Positions 42,566-54,180 of a stretch of 64,000 nucleotides of DNA are shown here, piece by piece. The notes under the pieces were generated by a model. It saw nothing but the letters and a program-made list of their open reading frames with translations. It was not told where the DNA came from and did not search any database. Source of the DNA: Symbiodinium natans (Eukaryota > Sar > Dinophyceae > Suessiales > Symbiodiniaceae); assembly GCA_905221605.1 (NCBI GenBank), contig CAJNDS010001735.1, forward strand, positions 185,136 to 249,135. Direction: 5' to 3'. The translations under genes and the position numbers were made by a program. Position 1 is the stretch's first letter; every line of letters starts with the position of its first letter.

Positions 42566-45500
42566 TCAGGGCTTCACCTTGTAGGTGACCTGATTCACTC
42601 CTGCACTCAGCTTCTTCGAGGCAACCTCTTCTAATCGGCTGGCATCTTCGCCGGTGAACAGCGGCACGCCATCGCCAAGACTGACGGGCATCTTGCTGAC
42701 AATAATCCTGGCGAGTCCAAATTCCTACGGACACGCGTTTAGGATCAGCTGGCCGTACATGGACAGACTGCAAGAAGACCGGACCTGGCTAGAAACACTA
42801 CAGGCGCGAGAGGCCGTACACTGTGCACCTGAGGCCCCCTAAACAGCTGCAAGCCCTCTCAACCCCGCAAAGTTCGCGTTTTGAGTTTTGAGTTTAGGGT
42901 TGAATGTGGTTGAGGCAAGATGGCCCCCCGGAACTGAAACCACGCCTTTCGTCACCCGAAAGCTCGAGGGCAAAGGCCATGGGGTTTAGGAAAGCCTTCA
43001 AAGGTCTCATCTAATGGAGGTCAAAAACCGAAGATCTTGCGCTACGTTCGGGGCGTGCCCCAGCATCCGACTCACTGTCTCCCCATTTGGGGCTGAGCTC
43101 CTCGTCAGCAGCCGCGCCGCCAAAAAGCGGCGGATGGTCTGGCCCCCATCCACGTAGACGTCTTTGACACCCGAGGCGGCCAGATCGGCAAGGATGTCCT
43201 GGTACTGGTCAGAGTTGGTTGCGTTGCATGTTCCAGTGCCACCAGTCATTCCTTCTACTGGCTTCTCGTAGCAGGTTTGCAGTGGGTTTGAGGGCGTCTC
43301 ATGGCGATTGCAGGTAGCTTTCATCTGTGCAACCTCCCTGCCCTAAACCCCCAAAATATGGACACGACGATTATGTTCTCCTGGCAAAAGATCATTGCTA
43401 CAAAGACCCGAAACCGACCTCCCAGACCTACCCAAAACCCTAGGGTTTGGGGTTTAGGGTTTAGGGTTTAGGGTTTAGGGTTTAGGGTTTGGGGTTTAGG
43501 GTTTAGGGTTTAGGGTTTAGGGTTTAGGGTTGAGGGTTTAGGGTTTAGGGTTTAGGGTTTAGGGTTTAGGGTTTAGGGTTTAGGGTTTAGGGTTTAGGGT
43601 TTAGGGTTTAGGGTTTAGGGTTCAGGGTTACCCACCCGCCCGGCTCCTCTGGCTTTCCTTTGGCCAGCTTCACCTTTCCTGTTGGACGCGCAGATGGGGC
43701 TCGACCGGAAGCACATTCGTGCATTTCAGGGTCTTAGGGCTGTAGGGTTTCGGGGGGTGTGGGATTCTACGGGTTTAGGGCATTGGGTCCAGGGGTTTGG
43801 GGGTTAAGGTCGAACTTTACAAAAGCGAAGCTTCCCGCCAAAACGTCAACATGGTAGCCCTCTATCCCTACACAACATCCGAAAATGCCAAAATCCCCAA
43901 ACTTCAAAAACGCCCCAAACCCTAAACCCCAAAATCTCCCGAAACCTTACCCCCAAAACCCTAAACCCTAAACCCTAAACCCTAAACCCTAAACCCTAAA
44001 CCCTAAAAGCTCTATGAGCTGCCCAGCTTCCTTTCAGCCTCTCGGGCACCGCCACCCCCTTCTCCTTAGTTGTCCCGCATGCTGGTGGAACTGAAGGTTA
44101 GCCTTCGGGACGATATAGGGCTTAGAAGCGACCTAAACCCTAAACCCGAAACCCTAAACCCCTAATCCCTGGAGCCCTAAACCCCCGAAGGTTCCCAACT
44201 CAGCGACTAAGCCTCGCTCAGGACCACCACCAGCCGGTCGCCATAAGGCCAGGGGCCACCCTGGGTTCAGGGGTTTGGGGTTTGGTGTTTGGGGTTGGGG
44301 GTTTGGGGTTTGGGGTTTGGGGTTTAGGGTTTAGGGTTTAGGGTTTGGGGTTTGGGGTTTAGGGTTTGGGGTTTGGGGGTTTGCGGGTTTGGGGGTTTGG
44401 TTTAAGGGTTTAAGGGTTTAAGGGTTTAAGGGTTTAAGGGTTTAAGGGTTTAAGGGTTTAAGGGCTTAAGGGTTTAAGGGTTTAAGGGTTTAAGGTTTAA
44501 GGGTTTAAAATTTTAAGGGTTTAAGGGCTTAAGGGTTTAAGGGTTTAAGGGTTTAAGGGTTTAAGGGTTTAAGGTTTAAGGGTTTAAAATTTTAAGGGTT
44601 TAAGGGCTTAAGGGTTTAAGGGTTTAAGGGTGCAGGGTCTAGACTTAGGGCTTAGGGTTTGGAATAGCTGGGGGCTGGTCGGAGTCCTGGGCCATTTCGA
44701 TAACTGGGACTCAAGACAGGGCCAACAATCTGGTTCAACCTACATTTGGGGCAGAACGGTTTTTAAAGCAGCCATAAGCAGCTGTAATTATGAGAGGTCG
44801 CTACAGCCCAAAGCTCCCAGCTTATGCCTCGGGCTGAGGGCTTCGGACCTGTCTTGGGTCTTTGGGAGGCCCGGCAATCAAGAGGACAACACGAAAGCAT
44901 GCAGAGGGCGTGTCAGACGAAGAAATTCTCCCTTAAGGGGATGCTGTGGGCTGTGCACGCCGTACATTCTCGGAGGGAGCCTCACCGAAGTATGTATTAA
45001 CGTTGCCAGGGCTGGATCGAAAGACAATATGAAGCTGGAGCCATTGGACCCGCTGCCCTGTCACGTGAATTCGCCCTCGATCCTATTGCAGTTCTGTGTA
45101 CAACAAGACTTCTGGTCTACTCGGTTCTCTGAATGCCCCTTTTGTGGCTCCGAAAACCGCCCACTTATCGCGTCCACTCGGCAGCGCCTCCATGTCCCTC
45201 ACGGATTCGAAGGTCTTGCGCCCCATCACCACAGCGTCCACAGAGGACAGGAACCGCTCGAAGCCTGCCTGCGAGAAGCAGGCGACGGCATGTCCAAAAC
45301 TCAGCTAGGGGTGGGGTGGTAGGGTGGTTGCAGACTTGAAGCATGTGCACACAACATGGAAAATTGCATGTACGAAGGGTCATGAAACTCCACATTTGCC
45401 GGAGCATGCCTCAAGGCCTCACATCATGTTTCTGCAGATCCCGCAGTATACTTTTCATCATCCCGCGTCAGCCTCGTCCTCACTCAGCTTGCTACTAAAG

Positions 45501-45864
45501 TCATTCCTGAGAGATGGGCGGAAGTTGGCATAACAACACTATGATCTGTTTGACTTTGGTGGGTAGTCGTTACTGTTTCGCAACCGCCCTGGACAAGCTA
45601 GTTAGAGGAGAGCCGTGGTACCTCATACTGCAACTCCTTGCCGCTTGGAGTCAACCAATCAAGCGAGCCATCCGTCTTAGCGATGAAGCCATCCTCGCTG
45701 GTCGCGATGAACACGGAGGCCGCTGGCAGCCGGCCCGTACGCACGGCGCGCGCCGGCGCGCGAGGCAGTGCCGCCAGCGCGGTGACGGCCAGGGAGAGTG
45801 TCCTTCGACGACCCGGCGGCGGCGCAGGGGGGGCGACAGCGGGGAGCCTCACTGGCGCCAACAT
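42566..45864 (-). CDS. Dihydrofolate-reductase-fold / RibD C-terminal-domain reductase, 7 exons, complete
   Basis: Expected to be an NADPH-dependent reductase of the DHFR/RibD_C superfamily; substrate unknown. Exons: 45622-45864 (ATG at 45864), 45170-45268, 44213-44260, 44028/44031-44064, 43632-43678, 43076-43204, 42566-42724 (stop TGA). The sum is 759 or 762 nt, about 252 residues, in phase throughout. Motifs run in family order across the joints: SVFIATSEDGFIAKTDGSLDW (start strand), FLSSVDAVVMGRKTFESV, WPYGDRLVVVLSE, DILADLAASGVKDVYVDGG with QTIRRFLAARLL, then PVSLGDGVPLF and the closing SAGVNQVTYKVKP. About 48 N-terminal residues (Ala/Pro/Arg-rich) precede the domain and could be an organelle presequence. 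Donors are GT, except GA (CGC|GATAAG), GC (GAG|GCTTAG) and GA or GC at exon 4. An AG 13 bases before the ATG may take a spliced leader. An insertion (TRSSAPNGET) sits before the last exon. Confidence 0.9.
44395..44632. repeat. Homogeneous GGGTTTAA 8-mer array
   Basis: About 28 units of GGGTTTAA with two copies of TTTAAAATTTTAAGGG embedded 68-69 bp apart, so a higher-order unit has been duplicated. Lies in intron 2 of the DHFR-like gene. Confidence 0.9.
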
Positions 45865-46144
45865 GGCGGAGGCGACCTGCAAGCCGGAAGCGCCTTGAGA
45901 AAAAGTGCATTATTTGGCAAGATGAGGGCCACCCATAGTAATACTCTAAGCAAGATTGGCGAAGCCAAGGGGCCGTCAACTCTAACCCTGAAAATCAGAA
46001 CCTGTCCCGTAAGCCTCAGAGCCCTATGCGGACCCTAAGCACCATAAAGCCCCAGAAAGCCCCGAGATCCCCACAAAAGTGCCAGCCCCGAAGCCCAGAA
46101 GCAAGAAGCATTGGAAGCAATCGCCTTGGTCCGAACGATTCAGG

Positions 46145-46182
46145 GGGCCCACTTGTGAGGCCCCTGGCCCGCGTGGCCGCAC
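46145..46182 (-). CDS. Weak terminal-exon candidate between the GYF and DHFR-like genes
   Basis: After AG the frame DAAVCGHAGQGPHKWAP runs to TGA. The plus strand also reads RVAAHCGIDYTAS to a stop. Not needed by either neighbour. Confidence 0.2.
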
Positions 46183-46543
46183 ACTGCGGCATCGACTACA
46201 CAGCCTCTTAAGTTTCTGTTTGAGGCTCTTACATTAAGGTTTAGGGAGTTTAGGGTTTAGGGTTTAGAGTTTGGGGTTTAGGAATTAGGGTTTCGGGTTT
46301 GGAGTTTAGGGTTTAGGGTTTAGGGCTTGTCTCATGGTTTCCTTAGAATGGTGACTTTGCGGCAACTTCAACTCTCCTCAACAGCAACCCAGAGTCTCTT
46401 CCGGAGGTCTTTGCAAGTCTGCTCCTAGCAAGGAGAAGCGGAACACAAAAACCCTAAATGTCGTGGGCCACATTAAGAGCCCTACGTGTTGAGGCTCCCC
46501 CGACCCCCAATGAGGAGCGCGGATCAGAAAGTCCCATCTGGAC

Positions 46544-49500
46544 TCATTTCTGAACTGGCTTCGTGATGAAGGACCTCAGATCTTTGGGTGCTGCGCTTAG
46601 TAAGGTCGAGGCCTAGAGGGTTTTTGGAGTTGGAGGTGTCAGGTTTGGGCTCGGCAAGGGCCCTTGTTGGGGTTCAAAAAGCAACCCCACCGCAAAGATG
46701 TGGCAACATCAACAAAGATAATAAAGCAGTCGGCACTTGCCGCCTAATGCTTGGGGCTTAAGGTTTGGGCGGGGGACTGGCTGAACCCGAACCTTGCTTG
46801 GTTTCAAAAACTCAACCGACATGCAGAAACCCTACCCCTTCCCCCCCGCCCCCGCCCCACCCACCCCCACCAGCCCCAGAAGCCCGAAAAGAACGAGACC
46901 CTCAACACACCCCGCTCTGTAGGCCCAGGGCTGGCTAGTGTCCGGGAACCACATCCGGAGCGGATAGAAGTCCGAGCGCAGGGGCTTGTCCTGAAGGTTT
47001 GGGGTTTAGGGTGTTGCGCTCAGCGTTTAGGTTTCAGGATTCGGGGCTTAGAATCTCAGTGGACGCTGTAAGATCCCTAAGCGCTAGAACCCCTAAACCC
47101 TACAATCCCCTAAACCCTAAACCGCCCAGACCTGAAACCCATAAAACCTGAAATGTCAAGGCGCGAAGGGCCCCCCGGATGTGTTATCTTCCATACCTTT
47201 AACCGGACCTTCCAGAAAGGGACCCTGATGATCAACAACCCCCACTGCTCACCATGCCTGGCCGTCCTCTACCAGCGCGACCTGCATGGGCTGAAACGGA
47301 TTTGGGGTTTAGGGTTTGGGGTTAGGGCTTAGGGTTTTTTGTTCGGGCTTTTAAGGCTCAGGTATGGGCTTAGGATGGATCGCAACGGTTCTCGAGTTTA
47401 GGGCTTAGAGCGTCGGGTTGAAGGCTTAATGAGGGTAGCTTTAGGTGGTTCGGGGTTTGAAGGCTTGGGGCCTTCGGCAATATTCGGTTGGGGCTGAAGC
47501 GTCTACATCCTTCTGGTTCAGGGCTTCAGGTTAGGATTCAGGACGCAGGGCTCGGAGCTTCGGGTCAAGGTGTTTCAAGCTTCAGCTTTGAAGACTTTGC
47601 GGGGTTGGGCTCATAAGGCTGAGGGTTCAAGGCTTCGGATTTTAGAGGCTCAGGATTCAAGGACTTAATGGTTTCCCGGGTTTGGGGTTGAGCTTCTGCT
47701 GTAGGGGTTTGGCATGTCTGGGGTTGAACGATGTTGAAGACAAGGGTTCAGGATTTTGCAGGTGAGCAACACCACTTCCAGAAAAGGCAGCTGCCACCGA
47801 GCTCTTTTGCCAACGTGGCGCCTTCAACCCTGACTCCTCAACCCTAGACCTCTAAACCTCGAAACCCGCACCCCTAAAAACTCCCCAAACCCCGAAATCC
47901 CTCAACTCGAAAATCCCTAAACCCTGAACCCCAAACCCCACCTCGATAAACCCCTAAACCCCCAACCCGCAACCCCTAAAACTCCTCAAACCCCTAAACC
48001 CTTCTGCTCTGTCTCGTGCTCGCCACATGCAAAGTTTGCATGTCTTTCAAAGAGCGTGCCTTGAGGTGGTCCTTGAAGTAGCCTCCCCTTGGGCTGAGAG
48101 CTAGCAGCGTGTAGGGTTGAGGGAGCTTCGGGGTTTAGGGTTTAGGGTTTAGGGTTTAGGGTTTAGGGTTTAGGGTTTAGGATTTAGGGTTTAGGGTTTA
48201 GGGTTTAGGGTTTAGGGTTTAGGGTTTAGGGTTTAGGGTTTAGGGTTTAGGGTTTAGGGTTTAGGGTTTAGGTTTAGGGCTTGGGGTTGAGGGTTTAGGG
48301 CTTAGGGTTTAGGGGGTATCAGAGGACTCTTCGATCATGGAGGACTTTAGGTTGAGAGCAGACGTTGTTTCGTTGAACGCACGTCGTAGGGATGGCTGAG
48401 CGTTTTTGTTCCTTCTTTCCGTTGTGGGAGACGGTGGGGGCCGGGGGGGGGGGAGGGGTGGCGGCGGGGTTTATTTGTTTTTGAGAAGGGGGCGGGGGGG
48501 GGGGGGGGGCGAGGTTTCCGTTCTTGGGCGAACCTAAGGGTTGTGAGCGTTTTGGGGGTTCTAGGGCTTCGGGGATTCAAGAGCTTTTGGGTTTGGGAAG
48601 TCCAGGGGCTTCTGGCGGTAGTTGTCCTCCGCAGCCTTTGGAGAAACAGGTGAGGGGGCTCTCAACCCCAAAACCTCAGCCCTCAACCCGAAAACCCTCA
48701 CAACCCTAAACTTTATCCTAGAACCCTAAACCCTCAGCCCTCCGGCCCTGAACCTCCAAACCCGAACCCTCAACCCTCAACCCTCCCTCAGCGCCAGGCT
48801 CGAACCAGTTTCTCATTTTGGCGCTGGTGAAGCCCGACTGCGCAGCTGTCGGGTCGAAATAGGGTCCCTAGACAATGTAGGGATTATGGTTTGCGCAGGG
48901 CTGTTTCGAGGGCTTCGACCCACTCAGGGGTCCCTGAAACCCTCAACCCTAAACCTCAGACTTGGCTCTTTTGGGGCTTCAGGATCCTGGAATCGGGTTT
49001 CGGGGCGTCAGGTCTTCCGGTGTTTAGGCTTCGGGTGTGGGCAACTCGCGTCCAGAGTTCGGGATGAGCCACTTACTCTCGAAACCATGCCACACCACAA
49101 GGTGTCGGTGGTGGTTGGGGATTGTAGTGGGGTTTGGCGTGCTAGGATTCCCAGGCGTTGGAGTCTTTGGAGTCGGAGGGCTTCAGGGCTGAGGCTGCGC
49201 CTGAGGTCTTGGGGCTCAGGCCCGAGCTTGCGGATGTGTCGGGGTTTTGATGCTCGATGACAGATCCATAAACTGGGCCCTGCAAGCCCCAACACCGGAG
49301 GGGTCACCGATTGCCACTCTTAGCCCTTTGGAAGGCCAGCGTTACAACGGCTTCCCTTGGATCCAAAAGTCTGCACAAACTCTCAACCTCCGAACCTCCA
49401 AACCCGAACCGCACAAACCCTGCAACGCAAACTGAAAACTACCAGTTGAGTTTCGAAACAGCCCCCCCGCTATGGGGTAGCATAATGTCAAGCTTCTCAA

Positions 49501-50276
49501 CACAAAAAGCCCACTAGACTCTCTGCAGCAGGCTGCAGCAGGCCTGGATCGCTCCCTTTGGATCGATGTAGGCCCACACGTAGTCTGGAGGAGGGGGGCT
49601 TTTAGCACTTGAGAGTTGCAGCCTCCAAGGGTTGACGAGTGAGGATTTAAGGACTTGTTTTTGCTTTTGTGTTGTTTTTTTTGCGGGGGGGGGGGGGGGG
49701 GGGGGATGGCGGGGGTTGGGATCTTAAGGGGGTAGGGGGTTGGGTGTCTCAAGTATATTCGAGTTCAGGTTTGTGGGTGGTCTGGGGTTTTTAAGCCTGA
49801 GGGTTCGGGGTTGGGGCTTCAAGGCTTGGGACTTTGCGCGAGCCGTCTGCAGACCATCCCAGCCAGAAATAACGAATTTCGCATCAAGCCGGCATTTAAG
49901 CACGGCGATGGGACCTATCAACTCGGCAACACATGTTCCACACCCGGTGTGGCGATATGTATCGTGTCGGGGCTTTAACCTTAAGGATTTGGAGCTTGAA
50001 GGGCTCAGGAACGAGGCTCAGATCAAGAGCATACGACTTACCGTGGACTGATATTGGGGGGGGGGGGGGGGGGGGACCTGTTCCACAGTAGGCTGCCTTT
50101 GAGGTGCTTTTTTGAGAGGGATCTTTGGTGAAAGCTATCCATGAAGGGACGGGGGTGCCTCCCTAGGCCCTAGAACAGCCCCCATATGGTGGATCATCCA
50201 AAGGCCACCTTCCGTAGCTGACGTGCAAGCCTGGTAGCACGACCAGCTCTTCACTATCTGGGAGCAGGGCCCTCCC
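46544..50276 (-). CDS. GYF-domain protein, 10 exons placed, ends at 46544
   Basis: GYF domains bind proline-rich peptides, often in splicing or translation-control proteins. Exons, right to left: 50223-50276 (GRALLPDSEELVVLPGLH), 49855-49921 (PIAVLKCRLDAKFVISGWD), 49544-49584, 48795-48867, 48027-48082, 47792-47821, 47258-47290 (PMQVALVEDGQ), 46911-46990 (DKPLRSDFYPLRMWFPDTSQ), 46691-46735 (DCFIIFVDVATSL), 46544-46574 (SFITKPVQK, stop TGA). The domain crosses three exons: DYVWAYIDPKGAIQ, GPYFDPTAAQSGFTSAKMRN and WFEP-GYFKDHLKAR, giving the W-x-Y-x-D-x-x-G-x-I-Q-G-P-(F/Y) core, then M-x-x-W-F and G-Y-F. To keep it, donors must be GC (CAG|GCCTGC, G|GCGCTG). Exons from 49921 on sum to 456 nt, in phase. 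The N-terminus is not found; the 47792 exon's donor is the least certain. Confidence 0.85.
47300..47760. other. Intron without a recognisable exon
   Basis: Degenerate GGGCTTAGG/GGTTCAGG text, more decayed than most introns here. Nothing coding seen. Confidence 0.4.
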
Positions 50277-50518
50277 CTGCAAGCTTCATTGCTTCTACAT
50301 TCCTACATGCCTCCGAAGTTGCATCCATGGTGGGGTTCGGGAGTGGAGGCGATCATCACCCTATACCATACCTCTGAGCAACCCTGTCCCAGATGTGGTT
50401 CTGAAAAAGATGCAGCGATGCCTGTCTCACCACGCCGCACGCTGTTATGCAACCCCCATAACATCAGGCGTAGCGTTCGACAAGGACCTTCGAGTCTAAC
50501 GACAGTACCAGCAAAACT

Positions 50519-50538
50519 TGTGTGTGTGTGTGTGTGTC
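50519..50538. repeat. (TG)n microsatellite
   Basis: About ten TG units within the RING gene's 3' flank. Confidence 0.85.
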
Positions 50539-50612
50539 TATGCGAAAGGCCTTGTCTTCTTTCATCCTGCAACTGCGGGCCCCAGAAAGGCAGATGCCTG
50601 TCTTAAAGCCCA

Positions 50613-51511
50613 TCACGCGCCGGCCATGAAGAGGCCGTTTGTGACGCATATGACACCCTCCCTACAGAACGGGCACTCATTCTTCTTGGGCTTCTTCTCA
50701 TTGCAAGCCTCGCACATCACGTGGCCGCAGGGTGCCAAGACCACCATGGCCTTCATCTGAGCGCAGACGATGCAGATGTGGGTGGCCCCGCGGGCCCTCT
50801 TCTTGGGCGGCTCGTCGGCCTGGCAGGCCTTCCAGCTCACTTCCAGCCGAAGGGCAAAGGGGGGAACCTTTTGGACATCCACACTTGGGAATCCCAATTT
50901 CTTGAGAGCAGCAGTCATTATCCGCAAGTCTTGGTCATTTGCTGGACCTTTCGCTAGGCATGACCCCCTCCTGGATATATTTGTTTGGAAGGTGGCGTCG
51001 AACTGGCCCGCAGCACTTCGCTCCTCGCAAACCTTCTTGAGCCGGACCAGCTGTGTGTCCACCTGGCTGGTCGAACGCAGACATCCCATCTAGGCCCGTT
51101 TCGCTCCAGAATCAAAAAAGCGGAGGCACTGGTCGATCTGTCACGAGGCAACACAAGGAGCGCAGTAACAAAGTCAGATATGCCAACTTGTCAACCCTTG
51201 AAAAAAGATGCATCCCTCAAGTGTTGAAGGATGTTGTCTGTGAGGTTCTATCTTGCTGGGTGCTGTTGACGATGCGCTGGGAGCTTCATTGACAAATCTC
51301 ATCATATGTGTACCAGCTTGGTCCTAGAACCCTTATTATAGGAACGCCCCGAAGGGTAGGGAACCTCCATCTACCCACCATCCCCTGTTTTGAGCCAAGC
51401 AACCCATTGTTTGACCGCAGCCGTCTCCTTCCTTTTCGCTTCCTCCACCTTTCTCCGCTGCTCTTGCACTGCTGCGTCAGACTTCTTCTTCAGGGACTGC
51501 GCGAATGACAT
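50613..51511 (-). CDS. RING-finger protein (C3HC4), 2 exons, complete, 196 aa
   Basis: Probable E3 ubiquitin ligase. Exon 1 is 51375-51511 (ATG at 51511): MSFAQSLKKKSDAAVQEQRR then KVEEAKRKETAAVKQWVAWL, a charged helix or coiled coil. Donor GG|GTAGAT, acceptor TTCGACCAG. Exon 2 is 50613-51066, 1 nt plus 151 codons, stop TGA. Total 591 nt. The middle has DLRIMTAALKKLGFPSVDV; the C-terminal RING is C-I-V-C, 11 residues, C-G-H-V-M-C-E-A-C, 9 residues, C-P-F-C, with all eight ligands present. C-terminal RINGs with this spacing are usual in IAP/MUL1-type ligases. An AG directly precedes the ATG, as for a spliced-leader acceptor. The single 308-bp intron has no telomere-type repeat, unlike other genes here. 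Confidence 0.88.
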
Positions 51512-51752
51512 CTTTCTTGGCCTCACATCTCATGACAGCCGAATGATTCAGGCATCTCTTTGCTTCAATCCCAAAGCTTTCGCCACAGGTTCATATCCAT
51601 ACATGTAAAAACGACAGCCAGAAGCTATCCTGACATCAACTCCCCACATTTGGGTGCCACCAAGGTCTTCCAACTCAAAATTAGATCCAGTTTAGAGTTT
51701 AGGGTTTACGTTATTGGGCTTAGGGCTTAACATGATAACATCACACATTCTT

Positions 51753-52148
51753 TCAAGTCACTAGCGTCCCAGAGCAACTAGTGACGACCTGAAAAACGTG
51801 TGATTTATCAGCTCGCCAAGTTTGATTCGAGTGACCTCCTACCCTCTTCACCCTGAACAAGCCAAGCAGCGGCGCTCGCTGCGCCTTCACCAGGCTTCTG
51901 CTCGCTGCTTTGATGGGCCAAATGGCTCTCAGCGACTTGACACATCTGACAGTATTCTGCGACCCCGCATGTCGCCAAGCACCCTGAACACCAGCTGCTA
52001 CCCCGGGTCCTCTCATCATTGCTAAGTCATTACTGCTCTTTGGCCCAGGGCCGGTGTACAAGACCTGTGGCATCTCAAAGTTCGATGATCCGAGTAGTTT
52101 TGCTCTGGGCTGGCGGCTTCCGAATCCTAAGTTGAAACCCTCCAAATC
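51753..52148 (-). CDS. Terminal exon of a hypothetical protein (131 codons plus stop)
   Basis: After acceptor CTCGTAG the frame opens DLEGFNLGFGSRQPRAKLLG, continues NFEMPQVLYTGPGPKSSNDL and SLRAIWPIKAASRSLVKAQR, and ends FQVVTSCSGTLVT, stop. Lies 240 bp upstream of the RING start. No family recognised. Confidence 0.5.
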   Translation of the reverse strand, partial: DLEGFNLGFGSRQPRAKLLGSSNFEMPQVLYTGPGPKSSNDLAMMRGPGVAAGVQGAWRHAGSQNTVRCVKSLRAIWPIKAASRSLVKAQRAPLLGLFRVKRVGGHSNQTWRADKSHVFQVVTSCSGTLVT

Positions 52149-52514
52149 CTACGAGCAGCAGAGAAATCCACTCCAGTGGCTGCCTAAACGCCCAAAACCC
52201 CCAAACCCTAGACCCCTCATAGACCCCTCCTAAACCCCGCCTAAACCCCTCCTAAACCCCCAAACCCCACACCCTGAACAGCTGCCTCCCGGCTCCTGGT
52301 TGGGAGCCGCGTCGGAGCGCGGCTGCCAGACGCCTCACGGGCGCATCTGGGATTCCAGCCGCTGGGAGTTGGCCGGGGGGTTACGTGGAGGGTTTTTGTT
52401 GGGCCTTTGGGGCGGTGAGGGCTTAGCAGGGTTATTTGGGGATTCTAAAAGGCAAGAGTTCATAGCTGAGAGCTCCGTTGACCCTGGCGTCGTGTTGGGT
52501 GGAGGCCCCGCAAC

Positions 52515-52552
52515 CTGCAACCCGCACCGTGCGACTTCAAGGACCATGCGAG
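52515..52552 (-). CDS. Orphan exon (LAWSLKSHGAGC)
   Basis: 38 bp, acceptor CACCCAG, donor AG|GTTGCG. A 26-bp piece at about 52335-52360 (RLESQMRP, donor GTGAGG) may follow. Confidence 0.4.
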
Positions 52553-52874
52553 CTGGGTGAGTATCTTAGGGCGGAAAGGCGTAAAATCTGCGACCGCCCT
52601 CGGACGCTGGAACCCTCCTAGAACCCGCTGTGGAACTTTCCTGAAACCTGCTTGACGTTCCTAACCTCCTTTAAACCCCCAGGCCCCCCTGAACCCGCCT
52701 CAAACTTCCAACCCCCTTCACAGCCCCTGAACCCTAAACCTGAACCCTAAACCCCTCCCCCTTCCCACTGTGCCTTTGCCACGGCCCTTCGCAGGACCTT
52801 GAGGCAGAGGGGCTGGGCCGAGGGCTTCAGTGAGATTGGGGTTCAAGGTTCATCTGTTGCCGAAGGGGTCGTAC

Positions 52875-53051
52875 CACATGCGAGAGAAGCACCAGGATCG
52901 GCTTCTTTGGCTCCAGAGTCTCCGGGTCGTTTGTGGTGAGGAGGGGTGGGGGTAGGCAGGGGTTCCGGATTGGGATCAGACTGAACACATGGGAAGTGGG
53001 CCAGCGAAAGCCACAAAGATCTCGAGATGCACCCAGTCTTGATGCAGGTCG
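52875..53051 (-). CDS. Two exons of a hypothetical protein
   Basis: 52989-53051 (DLHQDWVHLEIFVAFAGPLP, or in phase 0 RPASRLGASRDLCGFRWPT), acceptor TCCTACAG, donor GTGTTC. 52875-52919 (TLEPKKPILVLLSHV), donor GTG|GTACGA. The phase-0 frames join; the alternative of the first exon looks more natural. Unresolved. Confidence 0.45.
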
Positions 53052-53359
53052 CTGTAGGACAATCTTTTGCTTTGCTTTTGGCTGCTTGGTAGCCCAGGAA
53101 CCATATTATACTCAGGGTACTCATTCTTGGGGTTTCACTTCGTAAGGGAACCTTGACGCCCCAAAAAAAGGAAAAGGGCACCACTGAGTTACCAAGACTG
53201 TGGCTTATCGTGTCCGGGGTTTTAGGATTCAGGGTTCTTAAAGGTTCAAGATGGCTAAAGGCTCGACTCGTGGGATGGCTAAGGGCCACGGGCAGGGGCT
53301 GCTGCCAAGGAACCACAATACGGACATGTGCGAATATACAGTGATATCCCTGACTATGG

Positions 53360-53673
53360 TCACTTAGCGTACTCCAGAACGGCAATCCAGCGAGGCACCC
53401 TTGGCGGAGTTGCTTGGATGCAAATCTTCTCACGAAGCTTCGGGCCGATGAGCCCCACAAACCATTTTCTACATCCTTAAACCCTTCAATCCCAACAGCC
53501 TAAACCCTGAACCTTCAAAGTGGCGTCTAGAGTGATGTGCTTCTGCCTGCGGCCAGGGTGCCGGGAAGGCTGCCAGGCTTTCCTTTTTCAGTCCTGCACG
53601 TTCAGACGAAGCAGGGTTGAGAACGCCCTGCGCCCGAAACCCCAAAACCTTTTGGGATGTAGCTCATGTAGGC
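53360..53673 (-). CDS. 3' end of a gene: terminal exon plus two upstream exons
   Basis: Terminal exon 53360-53468 reads KWFVGLIGPKLREKICIQAT then PRVPRWIAVLEYAK and TGA. Upstream: 53547-53593 (LKKESLAAFPAPWPQ, GC donor CAG|GCAGAA) and 53649-53673 (AYMSYIPK, donor G|GTTTTG). Phase between them is not resolved. Product unknown. Confidence 0.5.
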
Positions 53674-54054
53674 CTCGTGTTGGGCTCTAGCACTTTAAGA
53701 AGTTTGGGGTGCGGGGTCTTTTGTGGATGGGCACAGACACACCAAAATAGTGTTCTTTAGGCAAGGGGTTTTGATGTCAGGGCTTGGGCGTTCCCAGTGC
53801 TAGCAGAAGGTCGCGCTTAGTTCGACAGGCTCCTGTTGAAGGGCAACCGCTTTAGGCCGCATTCGGTGCCTCCCAAACACTAAACTCTAAACTCCCTCAA
53901 ACCTGCACCCCAAGCCTTCAGGTGCCAACCCTGAGCTCGCAAACTCCCCTGCATTAAGACAAGAACTCCCCAGTCCCTCTGCACAGCTCAAGGCCTGAGG
54001 TCATTAAACATTCAAAATACTGAATGTTAACAACAACTCAAACGCAACATGGAC

Positions 54055-54180
54055 AAAGGTCCTAGGATAGTTACATGGTCCCTTAATAGGGGCCCCTCAT
54101 TGGCGGGGAACCCTTTGACAGACCCCTTTTCTACCCTGTAAGTAAGACCCCCCACACAGTTGGAAAAGTAGGGAGAGCTG
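54055..54180. mobile_element. MITE/introner-like element, family D
   Basis: Contains TAGTTACATGGTCCCTTAAT and GGGGCCC. The same blocks occur at the right window edge (63930-64000: GGTTGCATGGTCCCTTGATA, GGGCCC, then GTAGGGACCATCTTAAGG). Arms pair only imperfectly. Non-coding. Confidence 0.4.

Noticed and set aside
44630-45322. Plus-strand open frame of 230 codons
   Set aside because: It overlaps exon 2 of the DHFR-like gene antisense and has no recognisable motif.
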